Shown here piece by piece: positions 1 through 8,556 of a DNA stretch of 64,000 nucleotides; within the stretch, counting starts at the first letter, position 1, and each line of letters starts with the position of its first letter. Below the pieces are notes generated by a model, which did not search any database, was not told the origin of the DNA, and saw only the letters and a list, made by a program, of their open reading frames with translations. Where the stretch lies: the NCBI RefSeq assembly GCF_014648875.1, contig NZ_BMRY01000002.1, positions 310,001 to 374,000 on the forward strand, given 5' to 3'. Made by a program: the position numbers and the translations under genes. This DNA is from Streptomyces parvus (GTDB lineage: Bacteria; Actinomycetota; Actinomycetes; Streptomycetales; Streptomycetaceae).

Positions 1-307
1 GAATTGTCCAGTCGTTCAGGAAGGAAATGTCGATGTCAACGAATGTTGAGGGAATCCAACCGTGTACCGTAAGGTCATCGACAGCTGCAAACTGGAGATG
101 TGCCTGCAGGGTGTTGTGCCCAAGTGTGGACCATTCGCGCGGGGCATGTTCCGGATATTCAGGAAAGTCGATCCGAGTCGTCAATGCGGGCCCGCGCCAG
201 TCAATATGAAATGATCTCAGGCGTACAGATTTCAGAGGCGGAATGGCGGAGTAGAAAGAACCTAGAGGGTGCGGGTTTCTTAGTAGATCAGCCCAGTGAT
301 TTGTCAT
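1..307 (-). CDS. Immunity protein (Imm50-like), 3' end outside window
   Basis: Reading the minus strand from an ATG at 305-307 gives an open frame that leaves the window at base 1, so about 102 codons are visible. It begins MTNHWADLLRNP and contains RIDFPEYPEHAPREW, then NTLQAHLQFAAVDDL and HGWIPSTFVDIDI. This alternation of short acidic and aromatic strands resembles Imm50-type immunity proteins of polymorphic toxin systems. The start overlaps the last 20 bases of the RHS toxin gene, the expected place and orientation for a cognate immunity gene, so the two are probably translationally coupled. A GAGGAAC stretch lies about 12 bases upstream as a possible ribosome site. The DNA is visibly AT-richer than most of the window, as is common for exchangeable toxin-immunity cassettes. 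Gene identity is well supported; the Imm50 assignment is from memory of the family. Confidence 0.72.
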   Translation of the reverse strand, partial: MTNHWADLLRNPHPLGSFYSAIPPLKSVRLRSFHIDWRGPALTTRIDFPEYPEHAPREWSTLGHNTLQAHLQFAAVDDLTVHGWIPSTFVDIDISFLNDWTI

Positions 308-3300
308 AGTAGTAATGTTCCTCGGTTCCGGGTATTTGGCCATTTCGAGTGTCATCGAACGGTCTTACGTGGATATGTGCTGGCTGATATCCGGGCTCCC
401 CTGGTTTTTGGTGTCCGAAGTGATGGTCTTGGAATACGACAATATCTCCGGATGCTGATTCGTACCACTCCTCGGTATAGTATATGGGCTGGTGGTTCTC
501 GTCCATAAGTTGCTTACTGCCCTGCCACGGAGGAGTGGTGGCCTTAACCCAATTATCCACATCAAACGGCTCCGCTCCTTCGGGTACACCAGCTTCTCTA
601 AGCGCCCTGCTTTTTGCATCAGCGAGAGATGGTGGAGGGCAGGGACCGAGGCCAAGCGGATCTGCCCAGGTGTGCGGATTCCCCACGTAGGCAACAGGGT
701 TCGATGCTGGAACCAGCCCAAGTGGGTCAACGGTGAAGTACCGTGATATCTCAGGGTCGTAATAGCGATGAAAGTTGTAGTGGAGGCCGGTCTCCGGATC
801 AAAGTACTGGCCTGGGAAGCGGAGTGGCGTGTAGGTCGTACTGTGCACGGCCCAGCTTGTTACACCCCAAAGAGTGTTGCGGGCGTGCCATGCGATTTCC
901 CCCGACTCGTCAATAAGCTCCGTAGGGCTGCCCACAAGGTCGGTGACTATGGTAAAGAAGCGCTCGTTGATTGATTCCTGAGACAGGTCCGAAGGGAGAA
1001 TGCGTTCAGTCTGGGTCAAAGGGCGAAAACCGTCATGATCCCAAGTCAGGACTATCGATTTTCTTTGGGATGGAGCGGGCGTCACCTGTTCGCACAGGGT
1101 GATGCCATCCCAGGTGAACCAGGTCCGTTCTGCTACAGATTCACCGTCTCCGGCCATGCGTTGCTTTGCGATGCGCCGCCCCAAGGGATCGTATTGGTAG
1201 CACCACCGCGTGCCATCAGGTGTGATGACAGAGCTGATTCGGTCCTCAGTGTCCCAGCTGTAGTGCCACGTATCCGGCTTGCGGGAAAGGCGGATCCTCT
1301 GACGGAGAATTACCCGACCGTGCGCATCATGCTCGTACCGAGTGCGGCCAGCGCGAGTAATTCGCGTGCCGGCGTAGGTACGCGTGCCAGATGCTTCCTG
1401 GCTGGCATGTGAGTCGGGCCAGCTTGCCTGGACCTGGTTTCCTACTTGATCGTAAGCGTAGGCCTCGGTCCAGTTCGCTGCGTGGACGCCGGTGACGCGA
1501 CCTGCGGCATCTACATCGAATCGGCGGTTTCCTTCGATTGCATCATGGATGCCAACGAGATTTCCGTCTGCGCGGTAATCGTATGTGCGGCTACGAAGTA
1601 CGCGATTGTGTGCGGAAATTCTCTGGCCCGTGAGACGACCTGCTGCGTCGAACTCGTGTGTCAGTTGCGTCGCGTCTCCCAGGTGACGGCCTACTTCGCG
1701 GCCCGAGGCATCGCGAACGAACGTCATGATCCGTCCGGATGCGGAGAGTTCCGCAGGCAGCCCGACCGCATCAAATGCCCATGTGCTCACCGCACCAGTG
1801 GGCGTGGTGCGAGAGACGCGCCGTCCAAGTGCATCGTGGCCGTACGTGAGGGTTCGGCCGTTCACCGTTTCAGACCTCAGGCGGCCGTGACGGTCGCGGA
1901 GGCGAGTCAGTACAACGTCCGGACTTTCTGCCCGGGCTAGCTGATCGAAGATGTCGTACTCGTAGGTCGTGACGATGCCAGCCGCATCCTTCTGCAGGAT
2001 TTGACCGAGCTCGTTGTGCGAGTAACGAGTGGTCTCACCAAGATCATTCGTGCGTCCGACTAGATGGCCACAGGCGTCGAAGTCGTAGGTGAGCGTGCGA
2101 TTGTCGAAGTCGGTCTCCCTAGCTACGCGGCCTGTTGCATTGTAGTTATAATCCCACGTCATTCCGAGTGGGTTTCTTACTCGGACTAGCTGCAGATTAG
2201 TGTTGTGGTCAAATTCGTAGCGTGCGCCGTCGGGCCCTGTGCGCGACTTCATGAGGTCGAAGTGTGTGTACTGAAAATAGGAAACGCGACCCATAGCGTC
2301 GGTATAGCTGAGACAGTTTCCTTCGCCGTCATGTGTCCATGATTGCGTGGTGCCGTCCACATTGGTGCGGCGAGATAGCTGGCCCCCGACAGTCCACTCG
2401 AATGTAGCGACTCTCCCGGCTGAGTCTGTGAGCGTGACCAGTCGGCCGAACTTGTCGCGCTCGTACCTGACAGATGCTCCCGAGGGGTCAATTATCTCTA
2501 CCGGAAGTCCGGCGTCATCACGCCGTACGACGCAGCGCTCTCCCAGAGGGTTCTCGATGGACACAAGGTGCCCAGCCCTGCTGTAGGAGAATTTCGTTGT
2601 TGCCCCCGAGGAGTCAGTGGCCGAGAGTCGGTTCCCTCGGGCATCAAACGTTTGCCGGGTAATTGTTCCGTTCGCGTTCTTGATGCGTACAGCTAGACCC
2701 AGACTGTTGTACTCCGCCTCCAACTTTCGACTGTCGGGGCGTACCACCGTCGTCAGCCTGCCGTGGTCGTCGTAGACGGATCGACTGACGTTCCCCAACG
2801 GATCGGTGACGGAAAGCAGTCGGTGAAAGCGGTCGTACTCGAAGCGGGTGACGCCACCCAGAGCATCGATCTCGGTCACGACTTGGGCTCGATCGTTGAT
2901 TACATAGCGCGTGGTGTGCCCGAGACCGTCCGTCATGGACGTCATGCGCAGGCCTGTTTTGGGGTCTGTGCCATCCCAAGTGAAACTGGCTTCGAGGTGG
3001 CCGTCCGTGCCCGACTGGTAGACGCAGCGGTTGAGATCGTCGTAGACGTACTCGTAGCGGCTGTCGTTGGTGTCCATCCACGCAGTGATGCGGCCCAGGT
3101 CGTCGCAGTCGAAACGTAGAGGCAGGCCGGAGGAGTTGGTGACCGCCGTGAGGTGGCCGTCCGTGTAGCCGTACCGCATGATTTCCTGGTCGGTTCCGTC
3201 CGGTGCGGCACCCGCCAAGTGCAAGGCGGTGACTCGCCCTTCGGCCGTTGTGAGTTTCAGGTGGTAGCCGCCGTGGTGGACGATGGACGTTGGCGCACCC

Positions 3301-4943
3301 GCCTCGTCGTATTCGAAGGCGATCCAGCGGCCGTTGCGGTCGTCGATCTGGGCCAGCAGAGCCAGGTCAGGATTCTGGTCGGCGAAGCGCAGAACTTGGC
3401 CGGTTTCCGGGTCTGTGATGGTGTAGCCATCAGGCACCCGGTCGAGAGGCCACTGCCGACCGTGTGTGGGCATGACGGGGACACCAGGCGCGGGGTGCGG
3501 GTAGGCCAGCAGACTGCCCTGGTCGCAAGTGAATATGACACCCTGCGCGTCTATCTCCAGGCGCTGGTCGACTGTGCTCGACCAGCCGGTGCCGAACCAG
3601 CGACCGCTCCGGTACGAGGAATCGAATACCCGGGAGAAGACGAGAGGGAGAGATCCAGGGAGAGCAATGTCCGTCTGCGGCATGAGCATGCGCCCGGTCG
3701 CCACATCGATCGGATCGCCCGCGCATTTGACTTCGTTGCACTGCTTTCCATTGGAGTTGGGCGACTCCTCGTGCCCTTCGCGCGCCGGCCCCGGCGGCTT
3801 CTGCGGGCCCTCAGGCCCGCCGCCCTTCCGCAGCCCTGCCCGCAGACCACCCTTGAGCGCTCCGGCACCCTTCGTTCCGACTGCCTCCGGGAGCAGGCGG
3901 CCGAAGAACTCGGACGGGTCGCTCTTGGCCGCGTCCCAGGCGCTTTCCAGGGCACGGTCGGGGTTGGCGACCGTCCTGGTCAGGCCGGACAGCGTCATGC
4001 TGACGCCCTTGTACATCTCCGCCGGGTGGGTCAGGTTGTACGGGTCGAGAGGATTAGTCTGGCGGAGGAAGCCCATCAGGCCGCCGACACCCTTGAGTAC
4101 GCCCCCGCCGAAGTGGGCCAGCTCGACGCCCTGCGAGAGGCCGTAGTCGTACACCTCGTTCTTGAGCCGGGCTGCGCCCTTCGGCTCATTCGGTGCGTGC
4201 GCCATGGCCGCGGTGATCGCGCTCTCGGCCCGCCCGCCCGCCTCGTTCCGTATGCGTCGGGCGTCCTCCAGATCGTCCTGAGCCCGCTTGCGCTTGCTCA
4301 CACCCGGGTCGGAGAAGGTGCCCGGGTGGGGGAGGGGACCGTCGCCGTTGCGAGCCGCGTTGTACGCGTCGACCTTCTTGTTGAATGCCGCGACGGCCTT
4401 CTCGGAGTCCCGCGTACCCTCCTTGTAGAGCGCGATCGCCGCACGCGCCTTGCTCTGGGCACTCGTGACGGCCGACGCATACGTCTCCAGCGCCTTCGCC
4501 GCGTCCTCGAACGAGTCCGCCGCGCGCAGCCAGTCGGTGGGAAGCGTCGAGAACTTCTTCCGGAAGGTGTCGGCTGCTTCGCCGCGCCAGTGACCGGAGT
4601 CGAGCTTCTTCATCCCGCCGCCGACGAGGTCGAAAGCCCGTTGGAAATCCCGAAGATTCTTCACCGTCGCGGTGATCTTCTCCGGTCTCCCATGAATCAG
4701 CTCGTCCGCCTCTTCGCTCTGCCCGAGTTGCTTCTCCCCGATCTCCGCACCCAGCGAGGACGCGGTCTCGTCACCCCAGTCCTCGACCTTGTCGGCCCAG
4801 TCGTGCGCACCGATCTTGTCCAGCCCCGCGCCGACTTTGTCCGTCGCCGCGTCGATGCCTTCGCCCAGGAGCTCCTTGCTCTTGTCGAGCCCCTGGACGG
4901 CCCCGTCGACGACCTTGTCGAGCCCCCCTCGCCAGTCCACCAT
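288..4943 (-). CDS. RHS-repeat polymorphic toxin with WXG-like N terminus and C-terminal nuclease-like domain
   Basis: A 1551-residue secreted toxin. The first 330 residues are helical with a W-R-G (WXG) turn near residue 118, as in type VII secretion substrates. A proline-rich linker precedes a DUF6531 segment (GDPIDVATGRMLMP, near 409). Then come about 900 residues of YD/RHS repeats, ending in the RHS core around FPGQYFDPETGLHYN and a DPLGL boundary motif. The last ~115 residues are the variable tip, with HHFGHQ, AHIHVRP and EEHYYYD; these suggest an HNH/Endo VII-type nuclease, but that is tentative. I chose Met at 4943 because its ATG overlaps the upstream TGA by one base (TGATG), although an in-frame ATG exists six codons earlier. 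The RHS and tip regions are less GC-rich than the N-terminal part. The immunity gene follows directly. Confidence 0.9.
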   Translation of the reverse strand: MVDWRGGLDKVVDGAVQGLDKSKELLGEGIDAATDKVGAGLDKIGAHDWADKVEDWGDETASSLGAEIGEKQLGQSEEADELIHGRPEKITATVKNLRDFQRAFDLVGGGMKKLDSGHWRGEAADTFRKKFSTLPTDWLRAADSFEDAAKALETYASAVTSAQSKARAAIALYKEGTRDSEKAVAAFNKKVDAYNAARNGDGPLPHPGTFSDPGVSKRKRAQDDLEDARRIRNEAGGRAESAITAAMAHAPNEPKGAARLKNEVYDYGLSQGVELAHFGGGVLKGVGGLMGFLRQTNPLDPYNLTHPAEMYKGVSMTLSGLTRTVANPDRALESAWDAAKSDPSEFFGRLLPEAVGTKGAGALKGGLRAGLRKGGGPEGPQKPPGPAREGHEESPNSNGKQCNEVKCAGDPIDVATGRMLMPQTDIALPGSLPLVFSRVFDSSYRSGRWFGTGWSSTVDQRLEIDAQGVIFTCDQGSLLAYPHPAPGVPVMPTHGRQWPLDRVPDGYTITDPETGQVLRFADQNPDLALLAQIDDRNGRWIAFEYDEAGAPTSIVHHGGYHLKLTTAEGRVTALHLAGAAPDGTDQEIMRYGYTDGHLTAVTNSSGLPLRFDCDDLGRITAWMDTNDSRYEYVYDDLNRCVYQSGTDGHLEASFTWDGTDPKTGLRMTSMTDGLGHTTRYVINDRAQVVTEIDALGGVTRFEYDRFHRLLSVTDPLGNVSRSVYDDHGRLTTVVRPDSRKLEAEYNSLGLAVRIKNANGTITRQTFDARGNRLSATDSSGATTKFSYSRAGHLVSIENPLGERCVVRRDDAGLPVEIIDPSGASVRYERDKFGRLVTLTDSAGRVATFEWTVGGQLSRRTNVDGTTQSWTHDGEGNCLSYTDAMGRVSYFQYTHFDLMKSRTGPDGARYEFDHNTNLQLVRVRNPLGMTWDYNYNATGRVARETDFDNRTLTYDFDACGHLVGRTNDLGETTRYSHNELGQILQKDAAGIVTTYEYDIFDQLARAESPDVVLTRLRDRHGRLRSETVNGRTLTYGHDALGRRVSRTTPTGAVSTWAFDAVGLPAELSASGRIMTFVRDASGREVGRHLGDATQLTHEFDAAGRLTGQRISAHNRVLRSRTYDYRADGNLVGIHDAIEGNRRFDVDAAGRVTGVHAANWTEAYAYDQVGNQVQASWPDSHASQEASGTRTYAGTRITRAGRTRYEHDAHGRVILRQRIRLSRKPDTWHYSWDTEDRISSVITPDGTRWCYQYDPLGRRIAKQRMAGDGESVAERTWFTWDGITLCEQVTPAPSQRKSIVLTWDHDGFRPLTQTERILPSDLSQESINERFFTIVTDLVGSPTELIDESGEIAWHARNTLWGVTSWAVHSTTYTPLRFPGQYFDPETGLHYNFHRYYDPEISRYFTVDPLGLVPASNPVAYVGNPHTWADPLGLGPCPPPSLADAKSRALREAGVPEGAEPFDVDNWVKATTPPWQGSKQLMDENHQPIYYTEEWYESASGDIVVFQDHHFGHQKPGEPGYQPAHIHVRPFDDTRNGQIPGTEEHYYYDKSLG

Positions 4944-5578
4944 CAGCGGTTCTGCCCCCATCGCGGTTCTTCGGCCTGCGCCACGGTCTCTTCCGAAGGA
5001 TTGAGGTGTTTCTCAGCCCAGGCGTCGATTCCTTCACGCTGCTCTGCGTCTGCCCCCGAGGCGTCCAGCAGCGCGTCTCCGACGTCGTACGCGGTGTCCT
5101 TCCACTGTTGCTTCACCTCACCGTGGGCCTCGGTGAACGAGTCCACGCTCCAGTCCGGGTTGTCCCAGGCATGCTGCTTGCTGATCGAGTCCCAGCTCAT
5201 GCCCTTGACCTCGTCCTCGGACAGGTACGGGTTTCCATTGGTGGAGTTCACCGCGATCTTGAGCGAGTCCTTGATGTACTGCTCCTGCTCGGCGAACGAG
5301 CCCACGGACAAACCCAATCCGGCAGCGAGGGCGTTGCCCCGCTGAGACAGCGCCCGTACCCCCCACTCCCACCGATTGCAGAACGTCTCGAACTTCGACG
5401 TCAGCCCGCCGTGTCCCAACTCCAGCCCTGAGAGGGCGAGATCCGAGAACCCTCGGCCGGCCGTTGCCTCGCCGGTCATGCCGAGTTCCTTCAACTCCGT
5501 GTGCGCCAGGTCGATGCCTCGCGCGATTTGCGCCAGCGTCGCCGGCGGCACGTTCAGATCCGCGTTCTCCCCGCTCAT
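4943..5578 (-). CDS. Helical WXG100-like protein of the toxin locus
   Basis: A 211-residue, mostly helical acidic protein beginning MSGENADLNVPPATL. It has the length and composition of actinobacterial proteins that accompany type VII-exported RHS toxins, with a tryptophan cluster (NRWEWGV) near residue 70 and DNPDWSVDSF near 140. No catalytic motif is visible. The ATG at 5576-5578 overlaps the stop of the SseB-like gene (ATGA), and its own stop overlaps the toxin start, so the three genes look like one operon. A chaperone or secretion-partner role for the RHS protein is inferred from position only. The open frame extends upstream of this start, but that part lies inside the SseB gene and reads as non-native sequence. 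Confidence 0.75.
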   Translation of the reverse strand: MSGENADLNVPPATLAQIARGIDLAHTELKELGMTGEATAGRGFSDLALSGLELGHGGLTSKFETFCNRWEWGVRALSQRGNALAAGLGLSVGSFAEQEQYIKDSLKIAVNSTNGNPYLSEDEVKGMSWDSISKQHAWDNPDWSVDSFTEAHGEVKQQWKDTAYDVGDALLDASGADAEQREGIDAWAEKHLNPSEETVAQAEEPRWGQNR

Positions 5579-6078
5579 CCCGTCTCCCCCAGATCGACTG
5601 CCACATGGTCGGGCACGATGCCCGCGACCGGCGGAAACAGCACGCCGTTGGTGCTTCCCGCGTCCAGCGCGACTCCCGCGGGGCCGGGCAGCATCGGCAC
5701 CATCGCGTCCAGCAGGCGCGCACCGAGAATTGTGCGGTACGTCCACTCCCGATCGCCGTCGCCCTGTGCTTGTGCGAACCGTGCGAGGGCTTCTTCGTTG
5801 GAGAAGGCACAGATCCAGCGGACGCCGTTCTGATCCGCCGTCCACAGGCTTCCGTACGGGTCGAACGGAACCAGAACCGCCGTTCGCCGGAACTCCCCGA
5901 GCAGAATCGCGAACTCGCGCCGGGCGGACGCCAGCGCATGCACCTGCTCAGGCTCCGGCTTCGGCTCAGGCACCGGAGGTGCCGCTTTCGCCGGGCGCTC
6001 GGGTACGGTCCAGTCGGCCAGATCGGCGAGCCTGGACCGGCGGCCGGGCTCAGGTATGTCATCCCCGTGGTCAGTCAC
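5575..6078 (-). CDS. SseB N-terminal domain-like protein
   Basis: A 167-residue protein with an acidic, proline-rich N terminus (PEPKPEPEQ near residue 40) followed by an SseB-type fold: ASARREFAILLGEFRRTAVLVP, then WICAFSNEEALARFA and LPGPAGVALDAGS. SseB-domain proteins are frequent next to actinobacterial type VII substrates and WXG proteins. Their biochemical role there is not established. It is the first gene of the minus-strand toxin operon, and its last codon overlaps the start of the WXG-like gene. The 106 bases upstream, to the DUF397 gene, hold no further gene and should contain the operon promoter. Confidence 0.75.
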   Translation of the reverse strand: MTDHGDDIPEPGRRSRLADLADWTVPERPAKAAPPVPEPKPEPEQVHALASARREFAILLGEFRRTAVLVPFDPYGSLWTADQNGVRWICAFSNEEALARFAQAQGDGDREWTYRTILGARLLDAMVPMLPGPAGVALDAGSTNGVLFPPVAGIVPDHVAVDLGETG

Positions 6079-6184
6079 GTAGGGATGCTGTCATGGTGCT
6101 TTGCTGAGCGGCAACGACGAAATGCGGCCAGGCGCGTTTCTGCGGTGAGAGGCCGGTCACTGTGCCGAACGCTCTTGGTCGGGA

Positions 6185-6388
6185 CTACGCCAAGTTGCTG
6201 ACGAAAACCCGCCAGGCGTTGTGGCCGAAGGTTATGGCCGGGCCGGCGGGGCGGGTGCTGTCGCGGACCGGGACCAGGTGGGGGAGGTTCGGGGCGACCT
6301 CCACGCACTCGTTGTTGCCGCCGCTGTACGAGCTGGTGCGCCACCGTGCGCCCGACAGGTCCGGCGTGCTCTGGTGTGCGCTGTTCAT
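6185..6388 (-). CDS. DUF397 domain protein
   Basis: A 67-residue DUF397 protein starting MNSAHQSTPDLSGARW, with the family signature WRTSSYSGGNNECVEVA, then VPVRDSTRP and a terminal WRVFVSNL. Such proteins are almost always encoded beside an XRE-DUF5753 regulator in Streptomyces, and pairs of this type modulate development and antibiotic production. The ATG at 6386-6388 overlaps the stop of that regulator (ATGA), so the two are translated together. The open frame extends much further upstream, but that part is a shadow of the regulator in another frame. Confidence 0.92.
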   Translation of the reverse strand: MNSAHQSTPDLSGARWRTSSYSGGNNECVEVAPNLPHLVPVRDSTRPAGPAITFGHNAWRVFVSNLA

Positions 6389-7269
6389 GCTTGATGCTCC
6401 TCGGCCCTGCGATGGATGACAGCGCGGGACTCGGCCGGGGAGAGCGCGGATGTGCGCGCGGCATCGAACAGGTCTTGGTAGCGCGAGACGTCCGCCTCCC
6501 GTTCCAGCCACATGGAGCCGGACGGATTGTCCGCCAGCACCACGTCGAGCGCCCCCTCCTCGGGAAAGCCCAGCACTACGTACGGGCCGAACATACTCGC
6601 ATGAGCCCCGCGCGAGAACGGCAGCACCTGCACCGTCACGTTCGGGCGCTCGGAACTGGCCAGGAGATGCTGAAGCTGATCGTTCATCACCTGTGCACCA
6701 CCGACTTGTTGGAGGAGGACGGCTTCCGACACCACGGCCCACAGCTGTAGCGGAGTGTCACCCAAGAGTCGTTCCTGCCGCGCCAGGCGGACTTGAACGA
6801 ACTTCTCGATCTCGTCAGCCGTCTTCCACTGGCGCGAAGCCACGGTGACCGCGCGAATGTAGTCCGGGGTCTGGAGCAGTCCTGGAATCAACTGTGCCTG
6901 AAAGGTTCGGATGGACCCCGCCATCGCCTCCAGCGCGATGTAGTCGCGGTAGGTGTCGGCCAGTACGTCGCCGTACTGGTTCCACCAGCCCTCCCGACGC
7001 CTGCGGTTCGCCTTGCGCGCCAGGGAGGCGAGGCGGTCCCGGACCTCGTGGTCGGAGAGCTGGTACGCGTGCAGCATCGCCGTCAGGTCGGGGAGCCGCA
7101 CTGCCACGCGCCCGTTCTCGATCCGGCTGATCTTGCCCTTGGTGCAGTCCAGAGCCTCCGCTGCCTGGTTGGTCGTCAGTCCGGCCTTCTCGCGCAACTT
7201 CCGTAGTTCGTCTCCCAGTTGGCGGCCGAGGACGGTCGAGGTGTTGGTGGCAGTGCTCTTCGTCTGCAT
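6385..7269 (-). CDS. XRE-family regulator with DUF5753 (WhiJ-like)
   Basis: A 294-residue regulator. Residues about 15-70 form a helix-turn-helix (LRKLREKAGLTTNQAAEAL, then KGKISRIENGR). Residues about 95-285 are a DUF5753 domain, with the usual ALEAMAGSIRTFQ and IPGLLQTPDYIRA segments and HASMFGPYVVLGFPEE. Proteins of this kind, with a DUF397 partner and a nearby anti-sigma-like ATPase, form the WhiJ/AbaA-type groups found in many copies in Streptomyces. All three members are present here: DUF397 downstream with an ATGA overlap, and the ATPase divergently transcribed from 7466. The signal sensed is unknown. The 196-base divergent gap would hold both promoters. Confidence 0.95.
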   Translation of the reverse strand: MQTKSTATNTSTVLGRQLGDELRKLREKAGLTTNQAAEALDCTKGKISRIENGRVAVRLPDLTAMLHAYQLSDHEVRDRLASLARKANRRRREGWWNQYGDVLADTYRDYIALEAMAGSIRTFQAQLIPGLLQTPDYIRAVTVASRQWKTADEIEKFVQVRLARQERLLGDTPLQLWAVVSEAVLLQQVGGAQVMNDQLQHLLASSERPNVTVQVLPFSRGAHASMFGPYVVLGFPEEGALDVVLADNPSGSMWLEREADVSRYQDLFDAARTSALSPAESRAVIHRRAEEHQA

Positions 7270-7465
7270 GTGAACACCTTTAGCAAAGTAGAGGCTCTGT
7301 CGGGATCCGGATACCCGAAAGGATGAAAAGTGATGCCAAGGCTATTGGCAACGTTGCAGTTTCGGATGGTGCGCACTCATTCTGTCGGTGGCGGGTGGAG
7401 TGCTCCGGTGAACTGAACTCACCCGCACGGGACTTCGGTTGAGCTTTGACCCCTTGGAGACGGTG

Positions 7466-7915
7466 ATGGGTGAACTGTGTGAAGTGAACTTTCGGCTGGC
7501 CCGCAGCCGCAGCAGCGTCCCCCGGGCCCGCGCCCTCCTCCGCGCCAAGCTCGGGGAGTGGAGGGCCGGGCAGGAGGTGGTCGAAACGGCGGAGTTGGTG
7601 CTCTCCGAGCTGGTCACCAACGCCGTGCGCGTAGCCGTCCCCGGCGACCGGATGATCGGCGTACGCATCGAGGTCCGGGATCAGGGCGCCTGGCTTCGGC
7701 TGGAGGTGAGTGACGCCGGTGATGGCCGCCCCGAGGTGCGGTGGCCCGGTGAGTTGGACACGGGCGGGCGCGGGCTGTTGATCGTCGACGCGTTGGCCTT
7801 CTGCTGGGGGGTGAAGGAACGGCCGGCCGGGATCGGGAAGACCATCTGGGCGGAGGTCGTGACCCCGGCTGCCGTTCCCGCGCCGACGACGGTCCACCCC
7901 TCGGTGATGTCATGA
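7466..7915 (+). CDS. Anti-sigma-factor-like ATP-binding protein (HATPase_c)
   Basis: A 149-residue single-domain GHKL ATPase of the RsbW/SpoIIAB type. It shows the N box (LVLSELVTNAVRVA), a G1-type DAGDGRP segment and a G2-type GGRGLLIVDALA motif. Such small ATPases usually bind sigma factors or anti-anti-sigma factors, and a copy usually accompanies WhiJ-like regulators. I chose the ATG at 7466 because GGAGA sits six bases upstream. A GTG directly before it and a TTG at 7439 are also in frame. The 3' end overlaps the next small gene (ATGA). Partner proteins cannot be told from the sequence. Confidence 0.9.
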   Translation: MGELCEVNFRLARSRSSVPRARALLRAKLGEWRAGQEVVETAELVLSELVTNAVRVAVPGDRMIGVRIEVRDQGAWLRLEVSDAGDGRPEVRWPGELDTGGRGLLIVDALAFCWGVKERPAGIGKTIWAEVVTPAAVPAPTTVHPSVMS

Positions 7916-8160
7916 CGTGGTTCTGGCGTGTCCTCCGGCGGCGTTCGGTGCTGCCCGACAGGCCCCTGTTTCGCGGCACCCTGATTCAGCTCGTCGACCG
8001 GCGGGCGGTGGTGATCCGTGGGGCGGGTGCGCCTGCCGTACCCGTACGGGAGTCGGCCCTTCGGTGCGACGGGCGTGGCTCACTGCGTGGGCAGGTCCGG
8101 ATCGCTCGTCACTTCGACTGCCCCCACCCCCGTATCTCCGCAGCCTTGGGGATGGCGTGA
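7912..8160 (+). CDS. Small basic protein of unknown function, between ATPase and PIN toxin genes
   Basis: An 82-residue basic protein (MTWFWRVLRRRSVLPDRPLF...). I do not recognise the family. Its reality is supported by tight junctions: its ATG overlaps the ATPase stop (ATGA), and its TGA overlaps the ATG of the PIN gene (TGATG). Codon use is moderately GC-biased at third positions. It stands where a VapB/Phd-type antitoxin would be expected, and the stretch LVDRRAVVIRGAGAPAVPV faintly recalls the Phd/YefM core (GE-VVITR-GRPVA-LVP). The N terminus does not match an antitoxin DNA-binding domain. It could be an eroded antitoxin or an unrelated linker gene. Confidence 0.5.
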   Translation: MTWFWRVLRRRSVLPDRPLFRGTLIQLVDRRAVVIRGAGAPAVPVRESALRCDGRGSLRGQVRIARHFDCPHPRISAALGMA

Positions 8161-8534
8161 TGCGCCTTCTCCTCGACACAGCTGTGATCCTGTGGTGGCT
8201 TGACGACACACCTCAGCTGTCCGAGGAGGTCAAACGCCTCCTCGATTCGGCCGACGCCGTACACATCAGCGCCGTCTCTCCCTGGGAGATCACCTTCAAA
8301 CAGCACCTCGGGCTGCTGGAAGGGCCGGGTGACCTGGCCGAGCGCGTGCGCGACCTCGCCTTCCCCAGCCTCCCCGTCACCGCCGCCCACGGCGTTCGGG
8401 CCGGGCGCCTGCCCATGGTCCACGAGGACCCCTTCGACCGGCTGCTCATCGCCCAGGCGCAGGCCCATCGGCTGGCCCTCGTCACGCGTAACGCCTGGAT
8501 CCCGCAGTACGACGTGACGGTTGTGCGGGTCTGA
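8160..8534 (+). CDS. VapC-family PIN-domain ribonuclease toxin
   Basis: A 124-residue PIN-domain protein of the Sll0205-like VapC group, a metal-dependent endoribonuclease and the toxin half of type II toxin-antitoxin pairs. The acidic active-site residues are visible: D6 in MRLLLDTAVILWWL, E in SPWEITFKQ, and the paired D in HEDPFDRLLIAQAQ. The closing LVTRNAW strand is also present. Length and motif order fit a complete domain. The ATG overlaps the stop of the 82-residue gene before it. No recognisable VapB or Phd antitoxin is adjacent, which is unusual for an intact toxin. It converges with the MFS gene at 8557 after only 22 bases. Confidence 0.92.
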   Translation: MRLLLDTAVILWWLDDTPQLSEEVKRLLDSADAVHISAVSPWEITFKQHLGLLEGPGDLAERVRDLAFPSLPVTAAHGVRAGRLPMVHEDPFDRLLIAQAQAHRLALVTRNAWIPQYDVTVVRV

Positions 8535-8556
8535 TCGCACGAGGGTCAGCACCAGG

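Noticed and set aside
3153..5345. 730-codon open frame on the plus strand opposite the RHS gene
   Set aside because: It is antisense to conserved RHS and WXG-like coding sequence and shows Arg/Val/Gly-rich low-information protein, typical of shadow frames in GC-rich DNA.
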